In this document: one piece after another, positions 22,346-33,320 of the stretch
Layout of the letters: each line of letters opens with the position of its first letter
How positions within the stretch are numbered: position 1 is the stretch's first letter
Assembly: GCA_027257055.1 (NCBI GenBank)
Contig: JAPVLO010000276.1
Coordinates: 1,488,001-1,552,000 of the forward strand
DNA: 64,000 nucleotides
Origin: Cephalopachus bancanus
Lineage: Eukaryota > Chordata > Mammalia > Primates > Tarsiidae
Direction of reading: 5' to 3'
Made by a program: the position numbers and the translations under genes
The notes under the pieces: generated by a model
Database searches by the model: none
Told to the model about the DNA's origin: nothing
What the model saw: the letters and a program-made list of their open reading frames with translations, nothing else

Positions 22346-23249
22346 GCAGCAGCAGGGCGTGTGAGGGGGAGTGTGATTTGTCCGTGGGAAGGGTGGCCTG
22401 CATGGGTGTCCAGGGCACGATCCTGGGCGGCCTCTTCTCCACTCCTCTGTGGGCTGGTGTAGCTCCCGGCTCCTGCTGGCGTTGCCCATTCTCTGTCCCT
22501 GTTGTTCCCCTACCCGGATGACTGACCCCTTTTGGAGCAAGGCCTTTTTACCTCCTTCCACCTCTGGAGAGCAGGCGCTTCCCTCCCCCGTCCCGCACTC
22601 TGGCCCTGTACACAGCAGGGGTAGAAGAAGTAGTTGTTGCTTGATTATAACATTTTGTTACATAAAATAGGATATGCCTTACATTTAGCAAATCCAATAT
22701 GAAAAAGAAAAAGCCAACTTATACCACCCTGCCAGGCTAGGTAAATTATAGGAAGGCAGGAAGGAAGGAATCAATTTAACATCGTATTGACTGCATGCCC
22801 TGCTTGCTTTGCTCAATCACCCCAGTGCCCTGAGTCAGCTGTGAGTATCTGTTTTTTTGCAGGTGGGGAAAGGCGGTCCTGGGGGCCCTGTGGCGTCACA
22901 CATTCTGTCCCACGTCACAGACCAGTAAGTGCTGCAGGACCCCGGCTTCTTCCCCTTACACTTGGGCATCATTTGCTTTGAAATGTGGGAAGGAGGCACC
23001 TTTCCATCCATCACAGGTTTTCTTTAAACAACTGGGCAGTTAATCTTTTGCACAGAGCCCAGCAGGGACTGGGTAGCCACTGCGTCCCCCATTGTGGGAC
23101 AGGACCCCATCTCCTGCAAGTGTCTGACCTGAGTGGATAGCATGCCGAGACACCCTTTCTCTTGGAACATGGCATGCATGTTGAGATGCATCAAGGCAGG
23201 TGGTCAGACACACTGGAGCCGGCTGGGGGACCCTAATGGAGGAGGAAGG
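22346..23249. other. Unique non-coding sequence
   Basis: No assigned repeat. A short GGAA-rich tract lies at 22,752-22,770. Confidence 0.35.
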
Positions 23250-23725
23250 ACTCAGAGTGAGGAGGGGCTGCACAGGCAGAACGAGGGGAGAGAGGGTGCT
23301 CTGAGGACTGGGCGAGTGGGCAGAATGGATGGGGCAAATGAGTTGAGTCCCGTCTGCAGCAGAAGGCTTGAGTCAGGGTGGATGGGGTGGGTGGAACTGT
23401 GGATTCAAGAGGACCTTGAATGCCAGGGAGAAAAGACTCAGGTCAGTGCAGCAGGCTTGGGAGAGCAATTGAAGATTCTTGGGCAGAGCAGTGCTGTGCC
23501 AAAGGGGGAGATGAGGGCCAGGCGGGGGTGACGGCAAGAGGGGGGGTATGTTTGAATGACATTTCCAAGGAACAGCAGAACGTGCCAACAGATTGGGTGC
23601 AGCAGATGAAGGAGCAGGAAGTGTTGGAGATAACTCTCTGTGATTTCCAGCCCCGGGGACCAAGGGAATAGTGATGCTGCTTTCAGAAATAGGGAAGCCA
23701 GAGGGGGAAGTGGGTGAGGGGAGGC
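23250..23725 (-). repeat. L2 LINE fragment
   Basis: Antisense L2 landmarks: 'ggaccttgaatgccagggag', 'agcaattgaagattcttggg', 'ccaacagattgggtgcagca' and 'ctgctttcagaaatagggaa'. Confidence 0.5.
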
Positions 23726-25039
23726 GACGGGTGTGCTCCTAGCCGCGCCGGGAGGTGAGACTAGAGAGTTGGGGATGGCCCGCCTGGCCCTGGAGCTCCT
23801 GGCGGCGGCTATGCTGTCTCGTGCCAGTGGGCCAGGGGGCATGCGTGCTGAGGGGTCAGTTCTAAGGCAAGTCTGCGCCTCAGTCTCACCTCCCTAGCCT
23901 CCTGCAGCCTGCACTGCCCTCCCACCGTGGCACCAGGACCCTGTGCCCAGCGTTCCCTGCTCTGGAAGTTCCTGCGTCTGAGTCTGTCGCTGCCAGGGGT
24001 CAGGAGTGGGGCTTCCGTCCAAGTGGCAGGGACCCATGTGCTTTGCTTATTGAGGTGTCCCTGGAGCTCGTGCAGAGCAAGTGTTTAGTCCATGTCCCAT
24101 TTGAGGGGCCTCAATTCTTGTTTCTTGGAGAGAGAAATTCACAGGCTGGGAGGGTGAAGGGAAGAGGAGCACTGTGCGGGCCTTAGGTTTCCAGGAACGG
24201 GGTGTTTGTGGTTCCTCAGGTAGGCCCCACTTCCTGGTGTCTGGGACGCCCTCCTCTCCTTCGTGTCCAACCGCTTGGCGCCAGCTTGTGTGGCCAAAGT
24301 GAGGCTGGCCACCGTTCACCACAGAGAGGTGAACCCCCAGCCTCGCCCACCTGTACGTCGGGGAGCAGTTTGCACAGGGGAGGAGGGAAAACCAAGTGGG
24401 ATCAGTGATGGCTGTCCTTGGTACTGCTGGATGTGCGGAGAGGCGAAAAGGAAGCTGGTGTGCCGAGTCACAGTGGGCACCTTGGGAAGGGGCCACCTAA
24501 GAAGCAGAAAAGCCAGGCTACTGATTGCTGCCTCAGTTTCCTCTCTGAGAACACAGGAGTATAGTAAACTCTACAACTTGGAGTTCCTGGTTCAGTGAGA
24601 TGATCCTGTGAAGAACCCCGCTACAGCCCCCAGGATGGGGAAGGGAGGGGCCAGCCCCTCAGGACAGGGGAGTCATCCTGGTGGCCTGGGAGGGTGATTA
24701 GGGAGTAGACACGTGTTTGGAATTGGAGTTTAAGGGCCAGAGTTAAAGAGGAGGATTTAATAGAATGAGAAATCAATAGCCCAGAGGAGGTTAAGATGTG
24801 TAAGTGAGAGGCTGGCTGCAAGGCACACTTAATAAAAAAGAAAAGTTGAGGACGGTGTGGGAGCTGGAGACACGTCTTGGGGCGGGGACGCCGGCATTGG
24901 CTAATGTCTGCTCTGCTTGTTCTTCAGCCTGGGGGAGGCTCCCGAGAGGGGAGATCGTGTTCTGGGAGTGAAGTGAAGGGCACTGCCTACTTCCCTCTCC
25001 CTGTCGATGGGGCCCGGGTGGGCGCCTCTGTGGCTCCCC
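23726..25039. other. GC-rich unique sequence
   Basis: No recognised repeat or exon over about 1.3 kb. The frames seen are short and domain-less. Confidence 0.35.
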
Positions 25040-25215
25040 TGGAAGCTGCGTGGTACAGTGGTTGGCCACTTCTGGATCAGATGCACACTACACAAATCCT
25101 AGCTCTTCCAGTGCCGGCAGCGTGGCTTCGAGCACAGAGCTAAACACTCACACTCCCAACCTCTGGGAATCTCAGCAACGTGGCAAGTGCTCAGTCAATG
25201 GCAGTAGTTGTTATT
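25040..25215 (+). repeat. MIR SINE fragment
   Basis: 'gctgcgtggtacagtggttg' head, then 'aaatcctagctcttccagtg', and a tail 'gcaagtgctcagtcaatggc'. Confidence 0.5.
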
Positions 25216-25230
25216 TTTAGAAGTATTACT

Positions 25231-25336
25231 GTGGCTGGCAGAGTGGCATATGCCCGTAATCCCGACACTTTGGGAGACCAAGGTGGGAGGATGGCTTGAG
25301 GCCAGGAGTTGGAAACCTGTCTCTAATTTTAAAAAA
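25231..25336 (+). mobile_element. Alu left-monomer type element
   Basis: About 100 bases of Alu left arm ('cccgtaatcccgacactttg') ending in an A-run, with a short duplication (aagtattact at 25,221-25,230; aagtattatt at 25,337-25,346). A free monomer or 3'-truncated Alu. Confidence 0.7.
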
Positions 25337-25382
25337 AAGTATTATTATGTTTTCATCCTTATAGTGTCTCTCTTTACCCATC

Positions 25383-25505
25383 CAGCCATCTGGTTCATAA
25401 GACTCTACAGAGTAATGACCCTAGCAAGGTTGTGAGAGGAAGGGGGTTTGGAGCATCACCCTTTTGGGAGGCAACAGAGCCTTTTAAAATCAGAGAAACC
25501 TGCAG
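25383..25505 (+). repeat. Unassigned repeat, copy 1
   Basis: Shares 'cagcc', 'ccctagcaagg', 'ttttgggaggca', 'cagag' and 'agagaaac' in the same order with 27,751-27,885. Family unknown. Confidence 0.5.
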
Positions 25506-25854
25506 TGGGTTTAGTCCAAGCCCCAGAAAGAGGAGGGTCCTGAGGGCCCTAAGGCCCCAGGTGGTTAAGTCGCTTGTCTAAGCCATACAGCAGGACTGGG
25601 GGATCAATCCAGAGCTCCAGGCTCCCCCGGCTATGTCTTCTGCATGGCCTCCCATGCAGAAAGGAAAGGGCTGAAAAAGAGAGACTTCAACGAATCGTTT
25701 GGTTTAGTTGTGGCATCCAAACAAAATCAGACTATAACAAGCAGGTAGATGATTTAGATTCTTTAAGGCATTAGAGGGACTAGACCGTGAACTCCTTGGG
25801 GACAAGGATAGGGCCTTGCATTTGTGTCTCTAACACTAGGCTGAACCATGAAGT

Positions 25855-25972
25855 GAATTCAACAATAACAACAATGACAATAATAATAGCTAATATTTAT
25901 TAAATGCTTATTATTGCCAGGCATGAGGCAAAATGCTTTCAACATATTATCTTAGTTAATCCTATTAATAAC
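25855..25972 (-). repeat. MIR SINE, first part (split)
   Basis: Antisense MIR start: 'aataatagctaatatttatt', 'aaatgcttattattgccagg'. It continues at 26,943 after an LTR insertion. Confidence 0.8.
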
Positions 25973-26019
25973 TGCTTTGGACTAAATGTGTCCCCTTCAA
26001 ATTCATATGCTGAAATCAT

Positions 26020-26314
26020 TTTTTATTTTTGAGTTGGGGTCTCATTCTGTTACCCAGGCTGGAGGACATGGCACCATTATGGCTCACCACAGCCTCAACT
26101 TCCTGGGCTCAGGTGATCCTCTTGCCTCAGCCTCCTGAGTAGCTGGGACTATAGGCACGTGCCACCATACCTGGCTAATTTTTAAAATTTTTGGTAGAGA
26201 TGGGGGTCTTGTTATGTTGCCCAGGTTGGTTTCGAATTCCTGGGCTCAAGCAGTCCTCCTGCCTCAGCCTCCCAAACTGCTGGGATTACAGGCGTGAGCC
26301 ACTATACCTGGCCC
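26020..26314 (-). mobile_element. Alu inside the MLT1 LTR
   Basis: Antisense full-length Alu ('tgagttggggtctcattctg' to 'gcgtgagccactatacctgg') between two halves of the LTR. Confidence 0.88.
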
Positions 26315-26617
26315 ATGTATTGAACTCTTAACCTCCGAGGTGATGGCATTAGGAAGTAAGCCATTCGGGAGGTTAAGTCATGGGGGCAGAGCCCTCATAA
26401 ATGGGATTGTGTCCTTACAGAAGAGAATCCACAGAGTTCCCTCACCCTTGTACCATGTGAGGACATGGTGAGAAGGTGCCATCTGTGAATCAGAAAGCCC
26501 TCACCAGACACCGAATCTGCTGGTGCCTTGGTCTTGGGCTTCTGAGCCTCCAGAAATATGAGAAATAAATTTCTGCTGTTTACAAGCTACCCAGTTTATG
26601 GGTTTATTTTATGTGGG

Positions 26618-26898
26618 TTTTTTTTTTTTTTTAAGACAAGGTCTTGCTCTGTTTTCCAGGCTGGAGTGCTCACTGCAGCCTTGAACTTCTGGGCTCAAGT
26701 GATCCTTCCATCTCAGCCTTCCATGTAGCTGGGACTATAGGTGTGGGACTCTACACCTGGCTAACTTTTTTATTTTTTGTGGAGATGAGGTCTCGCTGTA
26801 GTGCCTATGCTGGTCTTGAACGCCTGGTCTCAAAGGGTCCCTTACTTCAATCCTCTCCCCTCACATCTCCCACAGGTGTGAGCCACCATACCTAGCCT
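26618..26898 (-). mobile_element. Second Alu inside the MLT1 LTR
   Basis: Antisense Alu after a poly-T run, ending 'gtgtgagccaccatacctag'. The flanking LTR text 'ttatgggtttattttatg' and 'ttatggtattttgttat' forms an imperfect target duplication. Confidence 0.88.
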
Positions 26899-26942
26899 TA
26901 TGGTATTTTGTTATAACAGCCGGACTGAACTAAGATTATAAC

Positions 26943-27090
26943 CTTAAGGTACTTTTATTAGACCCATTTTACAGATGAGGAAGCTGAGATTCAGAGCTGA
27001 TGATGAATTAGCCCAAAGTCCCGTGGCTGGTAGGAAGCAGAGTTGGAATTTGTACCCAGGCAGTCTGATTCCAAACTCTGGCAGTAATTC
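26943..27090 (-). repeat. MIR SINE, second part (split)
   Basis: Resumes at 'cttttattagacccatttta', then 'gaggaagctgagattcagag' and 'acccaggcagtctgattcca', completing the MIR begun at 25,855. Confidence 0.85.
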
Positions 27091-27750
27091 CTATGTGCAG
27101 GCATGTATGCACAAGCGTATGTGAAGTTGGCACTGATCCGTCCCTAATTTCCTAGACTCCGCCCCTCACACCCACACTACTTTTTCTGCTCCTCATCTCC
27201 TAGGCAAGGCAGCCACAGCTCATTTCTAGAGCTGCCACCCCGCAGCCAACCCAGTCCAACCTGTGCAGCTGCCGGCTGGCATGGAGAGCTAGCTGGGATC
27301 CTCCACACTTTCCCCAGGCATTGACATCCATTGCCTGTCTTCTCTGACCCACAAGTGAGAGGGTCACTGGCAGTACCAGGGAATCGATTAAAGACCAGCC
27401 TCCAGTTGCAGTCCCTGAGTCATGTGCCAGTCTTTTCTATCATGGAGGACATGCAGGGAAGGGCCTGGGGTGGAGGCAGGAGAAAGGCAGTAGCTAGAAG
27501 CATGGATGAGGCCCTCTCCCAAGCCACCAGGTCTGACCATTGATGGCGCTTAGGTGAAACAGGACTCCAAGAAGTATCCAACAACCCCAACCTGCCAGGA
27601 CCAGCCAGAGTAGGGCTCCTCTTCCAGGGGCCTGGCTAACTGGCCCAGCTGCCCAGGGTTATCTGCTGGGAAGCAGCAGGAGTGGGATCTCACTGGGGTC
27701 TTGGGCTCTCGGCAGTATGGCAGGGAGTCCCATGTTGTAATTGCATCCCC
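27091..27750. other. Unique non-coding sequence
   Basis: No recognised repeat or exon. Confidence 0.35.
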
Positions 27751-27885
27751 CAGCCTAGTGCGGCTCATGAGCGCATGACAGAATAACGTCCCTAGCAAGG
27801 CTGCCAATAGGACCATGCTTGGGATACCTCTTTTTGGAGGCAGCAGAGGCATTTTCAGAATTAGAGAAAACTAGAGTGAGTTTGG
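27751..27885 (+). repeat. Unassigned repeat, copy 2
   Basis: Partner of 25,383-25,505. See that entry for shared blocks. Confidence 0.5.
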
Positions 27886-27975
27886 GTGGGGGGGGAGCAA
27901 AGGACCTGTGGAGTTATTTCCGGGTGGGAGGTCAGCACAGCCTTGCCCTTAGGCTGAAGTTGCAGTGCCTCTTTC

Positions 27976-28272
27976 TTTCTTTCTTCCCTCTTTCCCTCCC
28001 TCCCTCCCTTCCTTCCTTTTTTTTGAGTCAGAGTCTTGCTCTACCACCCAGGCTGAAGTGGTGTGATCATAGCTCACCACAGCCTTGAATTCCTGGGCTC
28101 AGGTGATCCTTCCGCCTCAGCCTCCCAAGTAGTTGGGACTACAGGCATGCACCACCATGCCTGGCTAATTTTTTTTTTTTTTTGTAGGGAAAGGTCTAAT
28201 TATGTTGCTTAGGTTGGTTTCTAACTCCTGCTATCAAACAATCCTCCTGCTTTAACCTCCCAAAGTGCTGGG
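27976..28272 (-). mobile_element. Alu with pyrimidine-rich tail
   Basis: Antisense Alu whose tail has become a TTTC/CCCT/CTTC simple repeat (27,971-28,024). Imperfect target duplications tgcagtgcctctttc (27,961-27,975) and gcagtgtcactttc (28,273-28,286). Confidence 0.88.
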
Positions 28273-28404
28273 GCAGTGTCACTTTCTGATGTATAGTGAC
28301 ATGCTCAAAGACTTCTTATATTCTTGGTGATTCTGCCTCTCCCCCAAAGAGCTCACAGGGCCACAGTTCTGAGAGGCACATGTGGCAGTTGAATATCTCG
28401 GAAT

Positions 28405-28510
28405 TTCAGTAACTGGCTGAAAACTACATAGTCATTTGACTGGGAAGTTGGATCCGGATGCAGGACCCCTGCCCCCTGCCCAGGGCTATGTCGCTACCCA
28501 GTGCCTTCCA
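28405..28510 (-). repeat. MIR SINE fragment
   Basis: 'ctacatagtcatttgactgg' and 'gttggatccggatgcaggac' fit the antisense MIR middle. Confidence 0.45.
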
Positions 28511-28804
28511 GCTTGCACAGCGGTAGAGGTGGCAGGCCTTGGGAACACCTGCTTTTCCCCAGGTGGTGAATTTCACACAGGATAAAGCAGCGTTTGTCCA
28601 GTCATGATAATGCCCAGCTTAGGCTGGAAGACTGAAACCCAGGGAGGTTAACTACATCATCGAATCTTACTCTCGAAAGGAACTTGAAATCATTACACTT
28701 GACATCTTGCCTGATGCTTCCACACACAGAATCTCCTATGGACGATTATCCAGCCTTGCTGCTGCCCCTTCTCTGCTTCCTCCTCCTTCCCTGCTCCTGC
28801 AAGC
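28511..28804. other. Unique non-coding sequence
   Basis: No recognised repeat or exon. Confidence 0.3.
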
Positions 28805-28910
28805 TAACATGAGGCCAGGCACTGTTCTGGATCTTTATATGCATGAAGTTGGTCCTCCAACAATTCCATTGAGTAGATACTATTGTCTCACTTCATACAG
28901 AAACAAACAG
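28805..28910 (-). repeat. MIR SINE, first part (split by Alu)
   Basis: 'ggccaggcactgttctggat' and 'caattccattgagtagatac' in antisense MIR order. It resumes after the Alu at about 29,217. Confidence 0.75.
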
Positions 28911-29196
28911 AGCTGGGCTCCGTGGCTCAGCCTGTAATCCCGCGCCTTTGGGAGGCTGAGGTGAGTGGATTGCCTGAGCCCGCGGGTTCGAGACCCACCT
29001 GGGCGGCGAGACCTCATCTCTACAGTCAATCAAAAATTAGCCGGGTGTGGTAGCGCATGCCTGTAATTCCGGCTACTTGGAAGGCTGAGGCAGAAGGATC
29101 GCCAGAGCCCAGCAGGTCGAGGCTGCGGTGGCCGGGAGCGGCCACTGCACTCCAGTCTGGGCGACAGAGTGAGACTCCAACTCAAAAAAAAAAAAA
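28911..29196 (+). mobile_element. Alu SINE, young subfamily
   Basis: Sense full-length Alu with 'gctccgtggctcagcctgta', the right-arm hairpin (one mismatch) and GAGACTCCAACTC tail. The duplication AGAAACAAAC at 28,899 and 29,197 fixes the insertion. Confidence 0.93.
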
Positions 29197-29206
29197 AGAA
29201 ACAAAC

Positions 29207-29315
29207 AAACAAACAGACCCAGGAGATCATGTAGCTTGCCCGTGGCAATGTACTAGCCGAGCCGTAGAGCTGGGATGTGAATTAGGCAGCCTGGGCCATG
29301 CCCTAGCTGGGCAGC
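29207..29315 (-). repeat. MIR SINE, second part
   Basis: 'gatcatgtagcttgcccgtg', 'gagctgggatgtgaattagg'. Completes the MIR begun at 28,805. A short CAAA repeat lies at the junction. Confidence 0.7.
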
Positions 29316-29319
29316 TGTA

Positions 29320-29659
29320 AGGAGGAAGTGTGTGAAAGCACCCAGTATACTGTCTGGCACAGAGAAGGTGCTCTGTCTATGTGGGTCACTTCCAAGGGTG
29401 CCAGAAGACCTTTACCTTGGCTGAGCCAAATCTACTTCCCAGGGGCCGTCATTCTATACCTCCTCGGAGTCCCTTCCAGCTTTAGGGGTGTGGACACCTG
29501 ATGAGTAGGGGACAGAGCCAGCATTCAGTTTCATCCTGCTGGGTTCCAAGACCCTTCCCCAAACCGAAATCCCTTGACCAAGAAGATGACAGCTGGGGGT
29601 GCTCAGAGAAATGTCCAAGACTGGGACTTGCCTCTGGAGCCACACGCTGGTTCATTAGC
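29320..29659. other. Unique sequence with a short MIR/L2 tail
   Basis: 'actgtctggcacagagaagg' near 29,350 is a sense MIR/L2 tail. The rest is unassigned. Confidence 0.35.
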
Positions 29660-29830
29660 ATATACCTCTAGAGAACCTCCTGTGTGTCAGGCACTGCCAC
29701 ACTGTGGGTACCTGCGGGCTCACCCTGAGGCTGTGCCTTTACAAAACGTGTGCACAAATACCTACCAAATCCTATCAGGTGCCAGATTGGGGCTGGGGTT
29801 CTGGGAGCTGGAGACTCCTAGGGGAACTGC
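29660..29830 (-). repeat. L2/MIR terminus
   Basis: 'cctcctgtgtgtcaggcact' with flanks fits an antisense L2 or MIR end. Weak. Confidence 0.35.
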
Positions 29831-30589
29831 TGCTCCTGTAAGCTGCTAGAAGTCTGGGTGATGCTGCAGACACCCTATTAAGGACCAGAGTCTCAGATGA
29901 CCCACATCTAAAGGGCACAGAGTAGGTAACTGGGTGCAGGAGGCTCACCAGTTTATTCGAGCTAAAATAGCCCCAACCGACTGACTCTCCTTTAAAAAGT
30001 AAGAGTCCCGTCAGAGCCCAAAGTAAATAGACTGGAACATGAGCTCTGCCAGGTGGGGTGCAAATTGGCAGTAAACAAGGCAGTTGGACTGTCTGAGCGG
30101 CAGGTCAACTGGGAAAGTGCATTTCCATTGGCGGGGGATGGGTGCAACAGGTGGCTGCAGACACTCTCTTCCTCTCAGCTTCTTTGGGGGGGGAAGGGAG
30201 GTGGGGAGGTGCCTAGAGCTTGACCTTGGGCTCCAGGAGCTGATCTCTGCCCTGCCCCTGCTTTGGTTGCTTCTCTAGATACCACCCTTACAGGTGGTGG
30301 CAAGTCCTTACCTGGATGTCACTAGTCCCACTGGATGGGGGAGAACACAGGCGCTCAGAAAACCAGCGTCATTGGCACAAGGCCACACAGCTGAACTGTC
30401 ATCATGGCCCAGCGCCCCTTTTCTCTTGCACACTCTTCCCCATGTGGCCTATTCCTCTCCAAGGAGCCTCCAATCCCCAGCAGGGAGGGATGTAAGCAGC
30501 TCACTCGGAGGCTGGTCAAGGTGGGCAATGGTAAGATGGGGTCGGGCCTCACTTGGATGCTTCCCGAAGATCATCAGAGGTCATTGTTT
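29831..30589. other. Unique non-coding sequence
   Basis: No gene. A weak MIR trace lies at 30,380-30,400 (aaggccacacagctgaac). Confidence 0.35.
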
Positions 30590-30690
30590 AGGAGACATGG
30601 GCTCCATGGTATAGGGATCGTGTCTGTTTCAGCATTTTTCCCCCAGCAACCAGGAAAGCACCAGGTGCTCAGTACGTATGTGTTGAATGA
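30590..30690 (+). repeat. L2 LINE 3' end
   Basis: Ends 'accaggtgctcagtacgtat' and 'gtgttgaatgaatg', the sense L2 terminus. The next Alu inserted at its end. Confidence 0.65.
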
Positions 30691-30704
30691 ATGGCTTCTT
30701 TTTT

Positions 30705-31028
30705 GTTTTTTTGAGTCAGAGTCTCACTCTGTCGCCCAGGCTGGAGTGCAGAGGCACGCTCATGGCTACCCCAGCATCGCCCTGCTGGGCTCTGGCAATC
30801 CTTCTGCCTCAGCCTTCCAAGTAGCCAGAACTACAGGTGCATGCTACCACACCCAGCTAATTTTTTAGTCTCTACAATATATAAAAAGTCTCTACAATAT
30901 ATAAATATATAAAAAGTCTCTACAATATATAAAAAAAGGCTGGTCTCAAACCCTTGGGCTCAGGCAGTCCTCTAGCCTCAGCCTCCCAAAGTGGTGGGGT
31001 TACAGGCTTGAGCCACCGTGCCTGGCCG
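30705..31028 (-). mobile_element. Alu with an inverted, triplicated linker
   Basis: Antisense Alu with imperfect target duplications (tgaatggcttctttt at 30,688; tgaatggttcctttt at 31,029). Its middle linker is abnormal: three copies of a roughly 20-base unit beginning agtctctacaatatat at 30,867, 30,887 and 30,915, in the orientation opposite to the surrounding Alu. Confidence 0.9.
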
Positions 31029-31043
31029 TGAATGGTTCCTTTT

Positions 31044-31799
31044 GTGAGCTGTCTGTTTGCAGAGGCCCGGATCCCGGAGCCCTAGACTAGCAGCGGGCCT
31101 GGGCCCCGGAGAGCTTGAATTGGCTGTCTTCAGCTCACAGATGAGATTGAAAAGTCAACCAGTTGATCTCAAAATATTTCCCCTGGTGGATCATGGGGTT
31201 GGGGCTTCAGGTGGGGCTAAGCCAGGACAAGGAGGAGCCCTGGGCCTACCTGGACCTTGGCCTCAAGCATTTCACCCCTGCCTCAAACCCACCTGAGCCT
31301 GGCATCAGGGGAGCTGGGCAGAGGTGTCCAGTGAGAGCAGAGGTGACATTTGGGATGACAAAGCTCTGACTTAGGGTAGGGACACTGTAGTTGTCATGAG
31401 GCAGGAAGAGGCTCTGGGAGCAGAGGCCAGATCCCAGGGATGCTCATTCAGACATATCCAGTGTGAGCTAGGGCCTTTGGGCGCCTGGGACACGTTCACC
31501 CTCAAGCAGAATTAGCTAGGTACATGGCAGGCAGGGCACTGCGAGGGCAGAGTTCTAGGGAAAGGCTACTGCTGTGTGGGGATGATCCAGAGAATGTGCT
31601 GATGTCCTGTTTCACCCTTCATCTTCTTGGAGATGGCACCATGAGTGCCCCAGACTCCTGCCGGGACCGTCTGGTGGATTTCCCTCCTTGACCTACTCGG
31701 CTGCGTTGAAGGAGGCCTGAGGCCCTGTGAGCCCCCTGGGGACGGGTGCTGGCTCTGCTGTGATGTCTGGCATGGGCACAGGGTGCCATGCCTTTATCA
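31044..31799. other. Unique non-coding sequence
   Basis: No recognised repeat or exon. Confidence 0.35.
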
Positions 31800-31960
31800 A
31801 GTCAAGCTTACTCCAGTCATCTCACTTTATAAATGAGGAAACTGGGTCTCAGAGAGGGGAAGTCACTTGTCCAACATCACGTAACTTGCAGAATCGGGAT
31901 TTGAAATGGGGTCCTCTGGCCCCTACTTCATTTGGTCTCGTGCCTTTCATCAGACCAACT
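31800..31960 (-). repeat. MIR SINE
   Basis: 'cactttataaatgaggaaac', 'tgggtctcagagaggggaag' and 'tcacttgtccaacatcacgt' in antisense order. Confidence 0.75.
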
Positions 31961-32394
31961 CACAGGGAGTCACTCATCAAACCAGGGGCGCATGTGCCCA
32001 GCTCCCCACCCAGCCAAAGGCAGTGCCTGCTCCCACGCCAGCCTGCAGTCAGCCCCATTCATGCTGGGCAGGCAGTGGAATGAGCCGCAGAAGCAGGCTC
32101 TGTCCTTTGAGAGGCACGTGGAAAAGAGACGGCAGGGCTGTTGCATGAACTGCAACACGCACCCATAAGATCCATGCTGAGGCTAGCCGTGCTAAGTCCT
32201 GGTGTCTAGGCTGGAAGTGGACAGAGACAGGCAAGCTGACAGAGGGGACAGGCTCTCCTCTGCGTAGTCCAAAGGAGCTTTCTGGGGAAGCGAGCTTTAG
32301 GGAGGAGGGTCTTAACCGGGTCCTAGGGAGAGGCTGGCTTGATGTGTGGGAAGTAGCCTAGTGTGACAGGGAAGGCTTAGACAGATTGGGCTTA
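31961..32394. other. Unique non-coding sequence
   Basis: No recognised repeat or exon. Confidence 0.35.
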
Positions 32395-32550
32395 GCGTCC
32401 CTCTGTCTTTGTCCCTCTGTCTTTACTCATTATGCAGCCTTGGACAAGTCAGTTCACATATCTGATGCCTCTGTTTGCTTAGTGGAAAAATGGGGACAAT
32501 AACAAACCTAATCTCACAGGGCTTAGGAAAGAGTAAATAAGATACCCCCA
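32395..32550 (+). repeat. MIR SINE with 14-bp tandem duplication
   Basis: 'gccttggacaagtcagttca', 'tggaaaaatggggacaataa' and 'aatctcacagggcttaggaa'. The unit gtccctctgtcttt is duplicated at 32,397-32,424. Confidence 0.75.
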
Positions 32551-32829
32551 CGAAGGGGCTTCTAAGTCCTAAGGTGCTTGTACATACTGTATGTTTTCAT
32601 TTCTACAGACTTCAAAAACAGGCAAAGTCATCTGTGGTCAGAGCAGTCAGGATCACAGTTTCCCTTGGCGGGTGGGAGGATGCTCAGGAGACGTCTAGAA
32701 TATTGATAATGCTCCGTTTGGGAATCTTGAGAGCTGGTTCTATGGAAATTCCCTGAGTACACACTTACGTTGTACTTTTCTGTATCTTCATTATACTTTA
32801 AAAAGTTTAATTTTAAAATTTTTTATTAT

Positions 32830-32990
32830 TTTAGGGCAGGGTCACCCAGGCTGTCACCCACTGTCATCCAGGCTGGAGTGGAGTGGTGCAATCATAGTTC
32901 ACTGTTAGCTCAAACTCCTGGCCTCAAGCAATCCTCTCGCCTTGGCCTCCCAAGTAGCTGGGATGACAGGAGTGCAACATGGTGCCTGGC
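32830..32990 (-). mobile_element. Alu monomer
   Basis: Single Alu arm: 'catccaggctggagtggagt' to 'gtagctgggatgacaggagt'. Diverged; a fossil monomer or truncated Alu. Confidence 0.65.
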
Positions 32991-33094
32991 TCCTAAAAAG
33001 TGTTTTTAAAAGTGCTTACAATGGTTAGATTATAATGGCTAAAGTACAGTCACTTGACAAAATGTCCAAGGGGAGACATGGAATGGTTTTAATA

Positions 33095-33320
33095 AAAATA
33101 GTAGCTGATATCTGTTGAACACTTTAGTCAGTGTGCTAATTGCTTCACAAGCATTTTCTTATTTGATCTTACAACAAGCCGCATTTTACAAGTGGGGAAA
33201 CTTAGGCTCAGAAAGGCCACATAAGTTGCCCAAAGTCACACAGCCAGTCTGCAGAAGCAGACTGGGGCCAAGTCTGACCCAGAGCCAGTGCGCTCAGTCC
33301 AGGGGTGTCTCCCTGACCCC
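33095..33320 (-). repeat. MIR SINE, near complete
   Basis: 'gtagctgatatctgttgaac' through 'cattttacaagtggggaaac', 'cccaaagtcacacagccagt', to 'agccagtgcgctcagtcc'. Confidence 0.85.

Larger units (their letters stand above)
25973..26937 (+). mobile_element. MLT1-type solo LTR (ERVL-MaLR) holding two Alus
   Basis: LTR-only MaLR element: 'ggactaaatgtgtccccttc' at the start, 'gtgatggcattagga', 'gagccctcataaatggg', 'accatgtgaggacatggtga' and 'gccctcaccagacaccgaat', ending 'ggtattttgttataacagcc'. The 5-bp duplication ATAAC at 25,968-25,972 and 26,938-26,942 flanks it exactly. It has no coding capacity. It interrupts a MIR. Confidence 0.88.

Noticed and set aside
30867..30934. Three spaced identical units resembling a CRISPR array
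   Set aside because: The units are directly adjacent, lie inside an Alu and match its linker. The genome is eukaryotic.
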